Shown here piece after piece: positions 16,773 through 25,990 of a DNA stretch of 64,000 bases (positions are counted from its first letter, which is position 1; the number at the start of each line of letters is the position of its first letter). The DNA is taken from assembly GCF_030160715.1 (NCBI RefSeq), contig NZ_BSOW01000003.1:1-64000 (forward strand), written 5' to 3'. Source of the DNA: Bradyrhizobium iriomotense. Lineage in GTDB: Bacteria; Pseudomonadota; Alphaproteobacteria; Rhizobiales; Xanthobacteraceae. Made by a program: the position numbers and the translations under genes. The notes under the pieces are model-generated. The model did no database searches. It was not told where the DNA came from and was given only the letters and a program-made list of their open reading frames with translations.

Positions 16773-17330
16773 ATGGGGTTAGCTAAAACTCTTGCGAAAC
16801 CAGTTGAAGACTTGATGACCACAGCTCCCAAACGACCTTCAGACCAGGAAGGATTCTTCTGGAAAACCAAGACGTTGGAAGAGATGTCGGAGGCCGAATG
16901 GGAGAGCCTTTGCGACGGCTGCGGGCGCTGCTGCCTGAACAAGCTCGAGGATGAGGATACCGGGGACATCTATTTCACCCATGTCGGCTGCAAGCTGCTC
17001 GATGCCGGCACCTGCGCTTGCAAGGATTACCCGAATCGGTCCGCGAAGGTGCCAGACTGCGTGCGCCTGACGCCGGCCAATGTCCGCACCCTGAACTGGC
17101 TGCCACCGAGCTGCGGCTACAAGCTCGTTGCCGAGGGCCGCGACCTCTATTGGTGGCATCCGCTGATCTCAGGCGATCCCAATACCGTGCATGAGGCGGG
17201 CGTCTCCGTGCGCGGCCGGGTCGAGGGCAGCGAGGTCGAGATCCCGGACGAGGAGCTCGAGGACCACATCGTCGAGTGGCCGGCGCTGCTGCCGAAGCGG
17301 GCGCGGCTGAGGCGGCGGCCCAAAGGCTGA
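16773..17330 (+). CDS. YcgN-type cysteine-cluster protein (UPF0260)
   Basis: The 185-residue product carries the conserved cysteine cluster of the YcgN/UPF0260 family: [31 protein letters not shown] and PDCVRL, followed by [10 protein letters not shown]. The pattern suggests metal or iron-sulfur binding; the function is not established. There are two possible starts: ATG 16773, used here, and ATG 16815 ([19 protein letters not shown]), which begins close to where relatives begin and may be the true one. The 253 bases between this gene and the divergent PBP1A gene hold both promoters. Confidence 0.88.
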   Translation: MGLAKTLAKPVEDLMTTAPKRPSDQEGFFWKTKTLEEMSEAEWESLCDGCGRCCLNKLEDEDTGDIYFTHVGCKLLDAGTCACKDYPNRSAKVPDCVRLTPANVRTLNWLPPSCGYKLVAEGRDLYWWHPLISGDPNTVHEAGVSVRGRVEGSEVEIPDEELEDHIVEWPALLPKRARLRRRPKG

Positions 17331-17488
17331 AAGAAGCCTGACGACCGTTCCCGATTTCGAACCGATCACGTCTTCGGGATGACCCGGGGGCGGGATGCTC
17401 CCATGCGCCCGAGTGCCTGCCTCGATGACGATTTGCTGCGTACATTCCGATTCATAGAACGAATCCATCGCGGCGTTGCGCCGCAACA

Positions 17489-17515
17489 AACTACGTCCGA
17501 AGAACTACGTCCGAA
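17489..17515 (+). repeat. Tandem 13-base duplication before the efflux gene
   Basis: The sequence AACTACGTCCGAA occurs at 17489-17501 and again at 17503-17515, separated by one base, and ends directly at the ATG of the MFS gene. It occupies the place of the ribosome-binding site, and no strong Shine-Dalgarno sequence is visible other than GAAGAA between the copies. Slippage between copies would change spacing upstream of the start. Confidence 0.8.
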
Positions 17516-19099
17516 ATGAGCAAGTTCGAACGGCAGAGCAGTGCCGCTGCCGACATCAGGGCTTTGCCCGACGACATCGCCGAAGAGCTGTCCCGCCTCC
17601 CGACCGAGGTCTTGAGCGTCGACGACGCCCCCTCCATCGCTCCGCCGGCGCCGCTGACCTCGGATGAAGTCCGCACCATCGTCATCAGCCTGATGCTGAC
17701 GATGTTTCTGGCGGCGCTCGACCAGACCATCGTGGCGACCGCGCTGCCGACCATCGGGCGCCAGTTCCGCGACGTTTCGAATCTCTCCTGGGTGATCACG
17801 GCCTATCTGCTGGCCGGCACCGCCGTGGCACCGGTGTTCGGCACGCTCAGCGACATCTATGGCCGCCGCGCCATGCTCATCACCTCGCTCAGCCTCTTTG
17901 TGGCGGGCTCGATCCTGTGCGCGGTCGCGCCGAACATGCCGATGCTGATCTTGGCGCGCGGCCTCCAGGGGCTAGGCGGCGGCGGCATCATGCCGGTGGT
18001 GCAGACCGTGATCTCCGACGTGGTCAGCCCGCGCGAGCGCGGCCAGTACCAGGCCTATTTCTCCAGCGTCTGGATGGTCGGCGGCATCCTCGGTCCCGTG
18101 ATCGGCGGCGTGTTCGCCGAGCATCTGCACTGGTCGATGATCTTCTGGATCAACCTGCCGCTCGCAGCCGCCGCGCTGGCGCTGCTGCTACCGAAGATGA
18201 GCAAGATCCCGGTCTTCCACCGCAAGCGCAAGGTCGACTGGTTCGGCGGCGTCTTGCTGATGGCGTCCGCGGTCGTCTTCATGCTGGTCTTGACCTGGGG
18301 CGGCACCCGCTACCCCTGGCTCTCGCCGACCGTGATTGCGATGATCGGCGGCGCGGTCGCGCTCGCCGTCACCTTCGTGTGGCACGCCCGGCGAGCAGAC
18401 GAGCCGTTCCTGCCGTTGCCGCTGCTCAGCGGAACGGTTGCGCCTTACGCCCTCACTGCCGGCGGCTGCGCGCTCGGTGCGATCACCGGCCTCACCGTGC
18501 AGCTGCCGCTCTATTACGAGTCCGTTTATCATCTCAGCGCGAGCGAGGCGGGACTTGCGCTCATTCCGCTCGCGGCGGTCTCGACCTGCGGCGCGGCGAT
18601 CGCCGGCCGCACCATGGCGCGCGCGAAGCATTACAAGCGCGTCGCCGTCGTCGGGACCTCCTGGGCCGCGCTGTGCGGACTGGGGCTCACGTTCTCCACG
18701 CTGCCGCTGTGGGGTCTCTTGGCGCTGATGGCCGCGTTCGCGCTGGGTCTCGGCACGACCTTCCCGGTCTGCGTGGTCTCGCTGCAAAATTCGGTCGCCC
18801 GAGCCCAGGTCGGCACCATCACCGGCGCGATGAACTTTTTCCGCTCGTTGATGTCCTCGTTCACGGTCGCAGCATTCGCGGCTATCCTCTTGATCTCGCT
18901 CGGTGCCGACATCCCGCTCGCCGGCGAGCATCACGGCGCGGTCAACGCGATTCCCTCGGCCGACATGATGATGGCGTTCCGCTACGTTTTCGGCGCCGCG
19001 GCCGCGATGATGGCGCTCGCCTCGCTCTGCCTGATCCTGATGGAGGAGCGGCCGCTGGCCGGGCCTGCGACCGCGCAGCCCGTCGAGATGGCGGAGTAG
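17516..19099 (+). CDS. DHA2-family multidrug MFS transporter
   Basis: This 527-residue inner-membrane protein is a drug:proton antiporter of the 14-span EmrB/QacA (DHA2) type. A cytoplasmic N-terminus of about 55 residues precedes the first span. Family motifs are visible: LDQTIVATALPTIGRQF in span 1, the motif A loop GTLSDIYGRRAML and the motif C region around GGILGPVIGGVF. No membrane-fusion partner or regulator lies next to it, so it may act alone. Substrates cannot be read from the sequence. It converges with the Abhydrolase_9 gene, 6 bases apart. Confidence 0.93.
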   Translation: MSKFERQSSAAADIRALPDDIAEELSRLPTEVLSVDDAPSIAPPAPLTSDEVRTIVISLMLTMFLAALDQTIVATALPTIGRQFRDVSNLSWVITAYLLAGTAVAPVFGTLSDIYGRRAMLITSLSLFVAGSILCAVAPNMPMLILARGLQGLGGGGIMPVVQTVISDVVSPRERGQYQAYFSSVWMVGGILGPVIGGVFAEHLHWSMIFWINLPLAAAALALLLPKMSKIPVFHRKRKVDWFGGVLLMASAVVFMLVLTWGGTRYPWLSPTVIAMIGGAVALAVTFVWHARRADEPFLPLPLLSGTVAPYALTAGGCALGAITGLTVQLPLYYESVYHLSASEAGLALIPLAAVSTCGAAIAGRTMARAKHYKRVAVVGTSWAALCGLGLTFSTLPLWGLLALMAAFALGLGTTFPVCVVSLQNSVARAQVGTITGAMNFFRSLMSSFTVAAFAAILLISLGADIPLAGEHHGAVNAIPSADMMMAFRYVFGAAAAMMALASLCLILMEERPLAGPATAQPVEMAE

Positions 19100-19105
19100 G
19101 CGGCT

Positions 19106-20824
19106 TCACCCGCCGCGATCGGCGTAGGGATTGTCGTCGGCGTTGCGCTCGGCCGCCTTCCTTGCTGCCGCCCCAAGGTGATCCTTCAGCCGCGCGAGCG
19201 CGTCGGCGGACCAGTCCTGCACATCGGTCACGGCGACCCAGGCATCGACGTAGTGCTCGGGCGCGTAGACATGGCCAAAGCCCATTGGCGTGTTGGTCGC
19301 CACCGCCATGTCGAGGGCGAGCTGAAGCATCGTGACGACGGGATACCAGCGCAGCTCCCGGGACACGTCGGGGCCGCGCGGCGCATTCATCCAGGCCGGG
19401 CTCCGGAAGGCATCGCGGTAGTCGAACAGCACGATCGCGTCGCTGGCATATTGCAGATAGACCACGCGCAGCGCGCCCCAGGGCGCATCCGGGCGCACCG
19501 TCGGCCCGTTCTGGTTCATGAAGCGTACGAAGCGGCCGTCACGAAATTCCGGCAGCCAGGCCGGCGAGCCCTCATTGCGGTTCGCGGTGACCGAGCGCCA
19601 GATCCGGCTCTCGAACGGCGGCCCGCTCCACAGCGCACCGGCGATGGGGTCGCCGATCGTCTCGAACAGCTCGGCGGATTTTTCCGAGTTCATGGCGCCG
19701 AGGCTGAGGCCATGCAGATAAAGCTTTGGCCGCTTGTCCCTCGGCAGCATCGTCCAGTAGCCGTAGATCTCGGAGAACAGGGCGCGCGAAGCTTCGGCGC
19801 CGTATTCGGGCTGAAACAGCAGCGACAGCGGACTGTTGAGATAGGAATACTGCATCGCGACGCTGGCGACATCGCCGTGGTGGAGATACTCGACCGGACC
19901 CATCGCGGCCGGGTCGATCCAGCCGGTGCCGGTCGGCGTGATGACGATCAGAATTGAACGCTCGAAACCGTGCTGGCGCTTGAGCTCGTCCAGCGCAAGC
20001 CTTGCGCGCGCCTGTGCCGTATCGCGGGCACCGAGGCCGACATAGACGCGCACAGGCTCCTGTGCGGGCCGCCCCGTGAAGGCGCTGATCTCGGCAGCCG
20101 TTGGGCCCGAGGCCACGAATTCGCGCCCGGCACGACCGAGCTCATTCCATTTCACCAGCGATGCCGCGCTTCCCGTTTTCGCTGGCGCCGTCGGCTGCGG
20201 CCGCTCCGGCTCGAGCAGGGCGTCGAATTCGCGGAAGGACGAGTCGAGCGCGCGGAAGGTGGTGCGGATCAGGAGATTGTTGGCGATCGACCAGAACAGC
20301 AGCGTCGCCACGAGAACGCCAAGTACGTTTGCGATCTTTCTCGGGATGACACGCCCTTTGCGCGCGGCCAGGAAGCGAACGACGAGCACGAACAGCCGCG
20401 CCAGCGCCAGAAGCACGACGAATGTGATTAGCGCGATGACGCAGACCTTGAGCGGGTGGGCGGTCTCGACCGGCGCCATCTTCATGACGGCGCGGATCGA
20501 GTTCTGCCATTCGGCGGCCCGCCTCAGATAAATGATGACGACGAGCAGGCAGCCCATCGCGACCAGCACGTTGGCGGTCGATCGCACCCGCGCCGAGGGT
20601 TCTGGCAGCTCGAGATAGTGCCACAGCCAGCGCCAGAGAATGCCGGCAGCGTAGCCGATCGCAAAGCAGGCGCCTGCGAGGGCGCCTTGCGTGAGATAGC
20701 TGCGCGGGACGAGCGTTGGCGTAAGTGCCGCCGCGAAAAACAGCACGCCCAGCATGAGGCCGACGCCGGACAGCGACAGCATCTGCCGGCGAATGAGCCA
20801 GACGAGATTCTTGACGACACTCAT
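19106..20824 (-). CDS. Membrane alpha/beta-hydrolase (Abhydrolase_9 type)
   Basis: The 572-residue protein has an N-terminal membrane domain with about four or five spans (residues 20-190), matching the Abhydrolase_9 N-terminal family, and a C-terminal alpha/beta-hydrolase domain with the nucleophile elbow LHGLSLGAMNSE. Other conserved regions are RVYVGLGARDT, GTGWIDPAAMGPVEY and a late FGHVYAPEHYVDAW that likely supplies the histidine. The catalytic domain probably faces the periplasm. The substrate is unknown. Its stop is followed closely by the efflux gene's stop on the other strand. Confidence 0.9.
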   Translation of the reverse strand: MSVVKNLVWLIRRQMLSLSGVGLMLGVLFFAAALTPTLVPRSYLTQGALAGACFAIGYAAGILWRWLWHYLELPEPSARVRSTANVLVAMGCLLVVIIYLRRAAEWQNSIRAVMKMAPVETAHPLKVCVIALITFVVLLALARLFVLVVRFLAARKGRVIPRKIANVLGVLVATLLFWSIANNLLIRTTFRALDSSFREFDALLEPERPQPTAPAKTGSAASLVKWNELGRAGREFVASGPTAAEISAFTGRPAQEPVRVYVGLGARDTAQARARLALDELKRQHGFERSILIVITPTGTGWIDPAAMGPVEYLHHGDVASVAMQYSYLNSPLSLLFQPEYGAEASRALFSEIYGYWTMLPRDKRPKLYLHGLSLGAMNSEKSAELFETIGDPIAGALWSGPPFESRIWRSVTANRNEGSPAWLPEFRDGRFVRFMNQNGPTVRPDAPWGALRVVYLQYASDAIVLFDYRDAFRSPAWMNAPRGPDVSRELRWYPVVTMLQLALDMAVATNTPMGFGHVYAPEHYVDAWVAVTDVQDWSADALARLKDHLGAAARKAAERNADDNPYADRGG

Positions 20825-20843
20825 GCACCCTCGTTGACGTCGC

Positions 20844-22478
20844 TCACGTGCCCGGCCGCGACACCTCGGTTTCCTTGCTGGTGATGAACTCCAGCAGGGT
20901 CGGCACGCCGTCCTTTGTCTTCTGGATGCCGCGCCTGATCGCCGGCACGATGTCTTCCGGCTTCGTCACCCGCTCGCCATGGCCGCCGAAGGCGCGCGCC
21001 ATCGCGGCATAGTCGCCGGAGATGTCGGTCGAGCGGTACTTTTCGGTCGAGACCGGCATCACCTTCAGCTCGATCGCCATCGAGAAATTGTTGAGCAGGA
21101 TCGACAGGATCGGGATGCGCTCGCGCACCGCGGTCTCGAAATCCATGCCGGTGAAGCCGATCGCGGCATCGCCCCAGACGTTGATGCAGAGCTTGTCGGG
21201 CTTGGCGAGCTTTGCCCCCATCGCCAATCCCAGGCCATAGCCGAGTTGGGTCGTCTTGCCCCAGCCGAGATAGGAGAGGGGCTCGACCGCCTTCCAGAAC
21301 GGCGAGAGCTGGTCGCGCGGGCTGCCGGCATCATGGGTGATGATGGTGTTGCGGCTGTCGACGGTGTGCTGGAGATCCCAGAGCACGCGATAGGGATTGA
21401 GCGGCGCGTCATTGCTTGTGAGCTTCGGCATCCATTTTGCGAGCCATTCCTTGTGGGACGCCGCGATCTCGGCCGCAACCGCGGACGCATCGCGGTTCGT
21501 CGCAACCGTCTTGCCGATCTCCTCGAGCAGCGCATCGAGCACCAGGCCGGCATCGCCGACGAGCCCGATCCTGGCTTCGACATCCTTGTTGAGATGATCG
21601 GGATCGAGCGTCGCATGGATGATGGTCTTGCCCTTGGGCATCGCGACGCCAAAACTGGTCTCGGTGAAGGAGCAGCCGATGCCGAAGATCACGTCGGCCT
21701 CGCCCAAGAATTTCGGCACTGCGCGCGGCACGGCGAGCCCGCCCGAGCCGAGCGAGAGCGGATGCGTTTCCGGAAACGACGACTTGCCGCCGAGGCTGGT
21801 GGTGACGGGGATCGCAAGCCGCTCGGCGAGGCGTTTCAGTTGCGGCCAGGCCTTTGCGTAGTGCACGCCTTGGCCGGCATAGATCACGGGACGCTTGGCC
21901 TTGATCAGAAGCGCGGCAGCCTCCTTCACATGAACAGGATCGGCGCCGTAGCGGGTGCGCAGCACCGGTGTGTAGTCGAGGGGTTCCGGGACCTCCTCGT
22001 TCCACATGTCCGCGGGGATCTCGACGATGACGGGACCACCGCGGCCGTTCTTCAACCTGGTGAAGGCGCGGCGGAAGATATTGGCGACTTCGGCGGCGAG
22101 GATGATCGGCTCGGAGGATTTGGCGAACGCCTTCATCACCTCGCTGGAGTTGAAGTTCGGCTCGATGTGCGAGAGCCTGCGCTGATAGCCCATCGGCAGC
22201 ACCAGCACGGGTACGGACTCGCCAAAGCACTGCGCGACGCCACCCATGGCGTTCTCGGCGCCCGGGCCATGCTGCATGCAGAAAGCGCCGATGCGTCGCC
22301 CCGACGTGACGCGCGAGATCGCATCCGCCATGTGGATGCCGACGCGCTCCTGCCGCACCATCACGGGGCGTATCTCCGCCTTCGCGGCGTGCTCGATCAG
22401 GTGATTGACGGGATAGCCGCAGAGGATCTCGATGCCCTCGCGCTTCATGATTTCCGCTATCGCAGTGCCGAGCTTCAT
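20844..22478 (-). CDS. Thiamine-pyrophosphate-dependent enzyme, acetolactate synthase-like
   Basis: This 544-residue protein has the three-domain fold of the acetolactate synthase/benzoylformate decarboxylase superfamily. The catalytic glutamate E44 is in VRQERVGIHMADA, the central domain contains RPVIYAGQGVHYAKAWPQLK, and the C-terminal ThDP motif reads GDAAIGFTGMDFETA with LLNNFS at the end. An anabolic acetolactate synthase would have a small regulatory subunit beside it, and none is present. The reaction is therefore left open. It lies 19 bases upstream of the Abhydrolase_9 gene on the same strand and is probably cotranscribed with it. Confidence 0.88.
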   Translation of the reverse strand: MKLGTAIAEIMKREGIEILCGYPVNHLIEHAAKAEIRPVMVRQERVGIHMADAISRVTSGRRIGAFCMQHGPGAENAMGGVAQCFGESVPVLVLPMGYQRRLSHIEPNFNSSEVMKAFAKSSEPIILAAEVANIFRRAFTRLKNGRGGPVIVEIPADMWNEEVPEPLDYTPVLRTRYGADPVHVKEAAALLIKAKRPVIYAGQGVHYAKAWPQLKRLAERLAIPVTTSLGGKSSFPETHPLSLGSGGLAVPRAVPKFLGEADVIFGIGCSFTETSFGVAMPKGKTIIHATLDPDHLNKDVEARIGLVGDAGLVLDALLEEIGKTVATNRDASAVAAEIAASHKEWLAKWMPKLTSNDAPLNPYRVLWDLQHTVDSRNTIITHDAGSPRDQLSPFWKAVEPLSYLGWGKTTQLGYGLGLAMGAKLAKPDKLCINVWGDAAIGFTGMDFETAVRERIPILSILLNNFSMAIELKVMPVSTEKYRSTDISGDYAAMARAFGGHGERVTKPEDIVPAIRRGIQKTKDGVPTLLEFITSKETEVSRPGT

Positions 22479-22733
22479 TGCGTCTCTCCCTGAGGCAGAC
22501 CGGTTAATCCGGTCTATTTGACCGTCAGAGGATCAGGAATTTGCGAGAGCGTAAAGCGTGCGCAGCATCTGTCACAGGTGGTCAGCCATGCAGAAGGGCG
22601 TCACTCAGTCGCCTTCCTCCAACGGTGGCCGTCGGTGTCGGCCGCCAGAGCGTGCGCACTAACGCGAGCGTGCCTTGAAGCGTCCACATTGCCGGCCGAA
22701 AAGCGGCGGGATATCGCGTGGGCTTGGAGACCG

Positions 22734-23315
22734 ATGAACGCCTGGGGGACGATGATACGTCGTATGGTCAGCGGAATGATGGCCGGCCTTGTGCTGCTGG
22801 CTGCGCCTGTCATGGCGGCCGAGTCTCCGGCCGAGTTGATCTCCGGCTTCCGCCTCAAGCACGGCGAGGTCCGCGTCGTGCGCGATGCAACGCTGGACCG
22901 CATTGCGCTGGAGCAGGCGCGCGCGATGGCAGCGAAGGATGATCTCAGCCACGAGGTCCTCGGCCCGTTCACCCGGCGGGTTGCGCCTGCGCATGCGGGG
23001 CGCGCCGCCGAGAACATCGCCTATGGTTATGATAGTTTCGAGAAGACGCTCGGCCAGTGGATCGACTCCTCCGGGCACCGCAAGAACCTCCTGTTGCACA
23101 ACGCCTCTCGCGTCGGGATCGCGAGCGCCAAAAATGCCAGCGGCAAGCGCACCTATTGGGCCATGGTGATCGCGGGCGATTACGAGCCGAAGCCGGGCAA
23201 GGGCAAGAAGGACAAGGAGCCTGTTGTCGCCGTGAAACGTGAGGCCACGCCCTCAGGTGGATCGGGATCGAAACCCAAGGACTGCCACATCAAGCTGCTC
23301 AGCCTCTGCATTTGA
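22734..23315 (+). CDS. Exported CAP/SCP-domain protein
   Basis: The 193-residue product has a signal peptide (MVSGMMAGLVLLAAPVMAAE) and a CAP (SCP/PR1-like) domain. The family features are an N-terminal helix with the conserved arginine-rich region RLKHGEVRVVRDATLDRIAL, a histidine in DDLSHEVLG, AENIAYGYDSFEKTLGQW and SSGHRKNLLL. CAP proteins are secreted proteins of varied functions, so the job is not predictable. The start at 22734 gives a normal signal peptide; ATG 22752 is an alternative. The C-terminus is basic and ends with two cysteines (DCHIKLLSLCI) that may form a disulfide. Confidence 0.85.
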   Translation: MNAWGTMIRRMVSGMMAGLVLLAAPVMAAESPAELISGFRLKHGEVRVVRDATLDRIALEQARAMAAKDDLSHEVLGPFTRRVAPAHAGRAAENIAYGYDSFEKTLGQWIDSSGHRKNLLLHNASRVGIASAKNASGKRTYWAMVIAGDYEPKPGKGKKDKEPVVAVKREATPSGGSGSKPKDCHIKLLSLCI

Positions 23316-23421
23316 GGCGGAGCCCGATGCCGGATTCGCCGGGCGAACTGTGACGAGGCGTCTTGCGAAACCATCTGCTGCGAACGATGCTTGCAGGCAC
23401 TGTCCAGCAAAGGAATCATCC

Positions 23422-24615
23422 ATGTCCGTCGACACCCAGGCCGCCACCGACCGCCTCATGCGCTTTCTCGCCGTCGAGGGCGTGACCGGGAAAGAGGCGG
23501 CGATCGGGCGCGAGCTTACGGCGGCGTTGCGAGACAGCGGCGTGCCGGCGGGGGCGATCCGCCTCGACGACGCCAATACGCGCATTCCCGTGCCGACGGA
23601 GACCGGCAACCTCATCGTCGACCTGCCCGGCCGCGGCGCGATGCACAACCAGCCGCGGATCATGTTCATGACCCACATGGACACCGTGCCGCTGTGCGCC
23701 GGCGCGAAGCCGAAGCGCTCGGGGCGCAAGATCGTCAACGCGGCGAAGACCGCGCTCGGCGGTGACAACCGCTGTGGCTGCGGCGTTCTCGTCACCCTGG
23801 CGGCTGAGCTTGCGAAGCAGCAGCTCGATCATCCTCCGATCACGCTGTTGTTCTGCGTACGGGAGGAGAGCGGGCTCTATGGCGCGCGTCACGTCAAGAC
23901 GGAGGAGCTCGGCTCGCCGGTCATGGCCTTCAACTACGACGGCGGCTCCGCCTCCAACGTCACCATCGGCGCCGTCGGCGCGGATCGCTGGCAGGTCGAG
24001 ATTTTCGGCCGCGCCTCGCATGCCGGCGTCGCGCCGGAGCGCGGGATCAGCTCGACCATGATCCTTGCGCTCGCGCTCGCCGAGGTGAAGGCCGGCGGCT
24101 GGTTCGGCAAGGTGGTGAAGGGCAAGCGGCAGGGCACCAGCAATGTCGGCCCGGTCACCGGCGGCGAGGGCCGGCCGGCTGGCGATGCGACCAACGTCGT
24201 CACCGACTATGTGCACGTGCGCGGCGAAAGCCGCAGCCATGATGGGAAGTTCTTCAAGGAGATCACCAAGGCCTACAAGGCGGCGTTCGAGAAGGCCGCC
24301 AAGCGCGTCAAGAACGCCCAGGGCAAGTCCGGCCGCATCAAATTCAAGGCCGAGACCGACTACTATCCGTTCCGGATGAAGGAGAGCCTGCCGGTGGTCA
24401 AACGCGCGATCGAAGCCGTGTCCGCTGTCGGCGGAACGCCGGCCGTCCGCGCCGCCAATGGCGGCCTGGACGCGAACTGGATGGTCCGCCACGGCATTCC
24501 GACCGTGACCTTCGGTGCGGGGCAAAACGAGGCGCACACGATCGACGAATGGATCAATCTCGACGAATACGACCGCGCCTGCGCGCTCGCGCTACAGCTT
24601 GCGACGATGCGCTAA
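23422..24615 (+). CDS. M20-family metallopeptidase (peptidase T-like)
   Basis: A 397-residue cytoplasmic peptidase of the M20 di-zinc family. Metal-binding and catalytic residues are visible: H85 and D87 in MTHMDTVP, D115 in GGDNRCGCG, E148/E149 in VREESGLYG and a late histidine in NEAHTIDEW. The dimerisation lid includes FGRASHAGVAPERGIS. Relatives cleave tripeptides or other short peptides. The start at ATG 23422 fits the family; an upstream extension overlaps the preceding gene and lacks similarity. There is no signal peptide. Confidence 0.9.
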   Translation: MSVDTQAATDRLMRFLAVEGVTGKEAAIGRELTAALRDSGVPAGAIRLDDANTRIPVPTETGNLIVDLPGRGAMHNQPRIMFMTHMDTVPLCAGAKPKRSGRKIVNAAKTALGGDNRCGCGVLVTLAAELAKQQLDHPPITLLFCVREESGLYGARHVKTEELGSPVMAFNYDGGSASNVTIGAVGADRWQVEIFGRASHAGVAPERGISSTMILALALAEVKAGGWFGKVVKGKRQGTSNVGPVTGGEGRPAGDATNVVTDYVHVRGESRSHDGKFFKEITKAYKAAFEKAAKRVKNAQGKSGRIKFKAETDYYPFRMKESLPVVKRAIEAVSAVGGTPAVRAANGGLDANWMVRHGIPTVTFGAGQNEAHTIDEWINLDEYDRACALALQLATMR

Positions 24616-24810
24616 GCCGGCGGGGTCCATGAGCGTCGTTCCACCTTGCCGCGCGGGTCTACTGCCCCGGTCAGGAGCGTCTGCTCAGCAGAAGAAGACC
24701 GGTCTGGCCGGTGAGGCTCGAACTGACCGAGGCAACGCGACAAGCTGTCGAGGCGATCATCGCGTCAGCATGAGCCACGTGGACAGCGATCTGGAAGGAT
24801 GGAGTGACTG

Positions 24811-25785
24811 TTGAGAACGGCTAAGGCAATTCTGTCCCTGATTTCCACTGCAATCTGCCTAATTGCTCCAAGAGCAATCCTAGCTCAGTCTCGACCGGAC
24901 GACGAAATGTTCGACCCGTTGAAAGTCATCAACGGAATGCAAATTACTCGCTCGGCTTGCGAAGAGATGGAGCAGCGTCAGACCGCAGTTTGGGTTCGTG
25001 TTGATGGTCGAGGTTATTGCCTGCGATACTATGCCGTCGGCATGACCCTCGATGGGCCAAATCCGCTCGTCGCTGCCTGGATGTCAGGAGATGTGATGGG
25101 TGGCCCGAAGAGTGTCGCTCATCAACAAGGACTGGGAGTTGCGTCAATGATTGAGCAGTCCAGGACTTTGTCCAATCGATACGCCGTGCCTTATATTTTT
25201 CTCGCGCGACCCGGGACCTATGGCAGCTCCGGCAAACACTACGATGTCAGGCACACGCCTCTGGAAGCGAGACTGGTGGAGGCTCAGATAGATGCCTTGA
25301 AGGCTCGTTACCACGTTGATCGATGGGGGCTCGGCGGACATAGTGGCGGCGGAACGCTTGCTGCCGAATTGCTTGCCCGGCGCAGTGATATCCAATGTGC
25401 GATCCTTTCCTCTCCCGCAGCCGCCTATCGCGCCAGGCTCGAGGCGCGAGGGTGGGTACACCGTCTGAAGGCGGAGGTGTATTTCGACCCCTACGACTCG
25501 ATCGGTCAAATTGCCAAGCAACCCGAGCGACGGATATTCCTGATTGCTGATCCGCGGGACACCAATATCCCGTTCTCAACGCAGGAGCTCTATTTCGACG
25601 GGTTGAAAAGGCAGGGCCTCAATGCGTGGCTAGTGCCGCTAACGAAAGCTCCTAAGCCAAAGTATCATAGCCTCGTCGACTTCGGAGAGACCGCCACAGG
25701 AATGTGCGCGAGCGGCGCGACGACCGATTCCATTCTCAAGAAATTGCACGACATGCCTCAGCAGCCAGATCGCATATCGAACTGA
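24811..25785 (+). CDS. Exported alpha/beta-hydrolase-like protein, AT-rich
   Basis: The 324-residue protein starts at TTG 24811, preceded by AAGGATGGAG. It has a signal peptide (AILSLISTAICLIAPRAILA) and an alpha/beta-hydrolase core with the nucleophile elbow GLGGHSGGGTLAAELL. An oxyanion or base region is near LIADPRDTNIPF, and a late histidine is in PKYHSLVDFG. It is expected in the periplasm; the substrate is unknown. Base composition is clearly lower in GC than in the neighbouring genes and codon choice is more even, consistent with transfer from another source. The gap of 195 bases before it holds no clear gene. Confidence 0.75.
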   Translation: MRTAKAILSLISTAICLIAPRAILAQSRPDDEMFDPLKVINGMQITRSACEEMEQRQTAVWVRVDGRGYCLRYYAVGMTLDGPNPLVAAWMSGDVMGGPKSVAHQQGLGVASMIEQSRTLSNRYAVPYIFLARPGTYGSSGKHYDVRHTPLEARLVEAQIDALKARYHVDRWGLGGHSGGGTLAAELLARRSDIQCAILSSPAAAYRARLEARGWVHRLKAEVYFDPYDSIGQIAKQPERRIFLIADPRDTNIPFSTQELYFDGLKRQGLNAWLVPLTKAPKPKYHSLVDFGETATGMCASGATTDSILKKLHDMPQQPDRISN

Positions 25786-25825
25786 TCGGAGGGAAGTCGG
25801 GAGTTTATCAGCTCAGCTCTTATCG

Positions 25826-25990
25826 TTACTTCATCGCTGAGCTGATGGAGTTGAACTTGTTGTTGAGCAGGGCGGACCCCGTGTTGTTCACAACCGTAAC
25901 GATTGCGAGCGCGATACCGGCGGCGATCAGGCCGTACTCGATAGCGGTGGCGCCACTTTCATCGGCAAGGAAAGACCTAAGCAAACGCAT
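25826..25990 (-). CDS. Flp/Fap-type pilin subunit (54 residues)
   Basis: The 54-residue protein MRLLRSFLADESGATAIEYG continues with a hydrophobic stretch (LIAAGIALAIVTVV) and ends NKFNSISSAMK. The short leader, the Gly before ATAIEYG and the hydrophobic helix are diagnostic of type IVb Flp pilins, which are cleaved after G13 by a prepilin peptidase and assembled by the Tad machinery. A good ribosome-binding sequence (AGGAG) precedes the ATG. No tad/cpa genes are in the window, so this copy depends on machinery encoded elsewhere. Confidence 0.92.
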   Translation of the reverse strand: MRLLRSFLADESGATAIEYGLIAAGIALAIVTVVNNTGSALLNNKFNSISSAMK

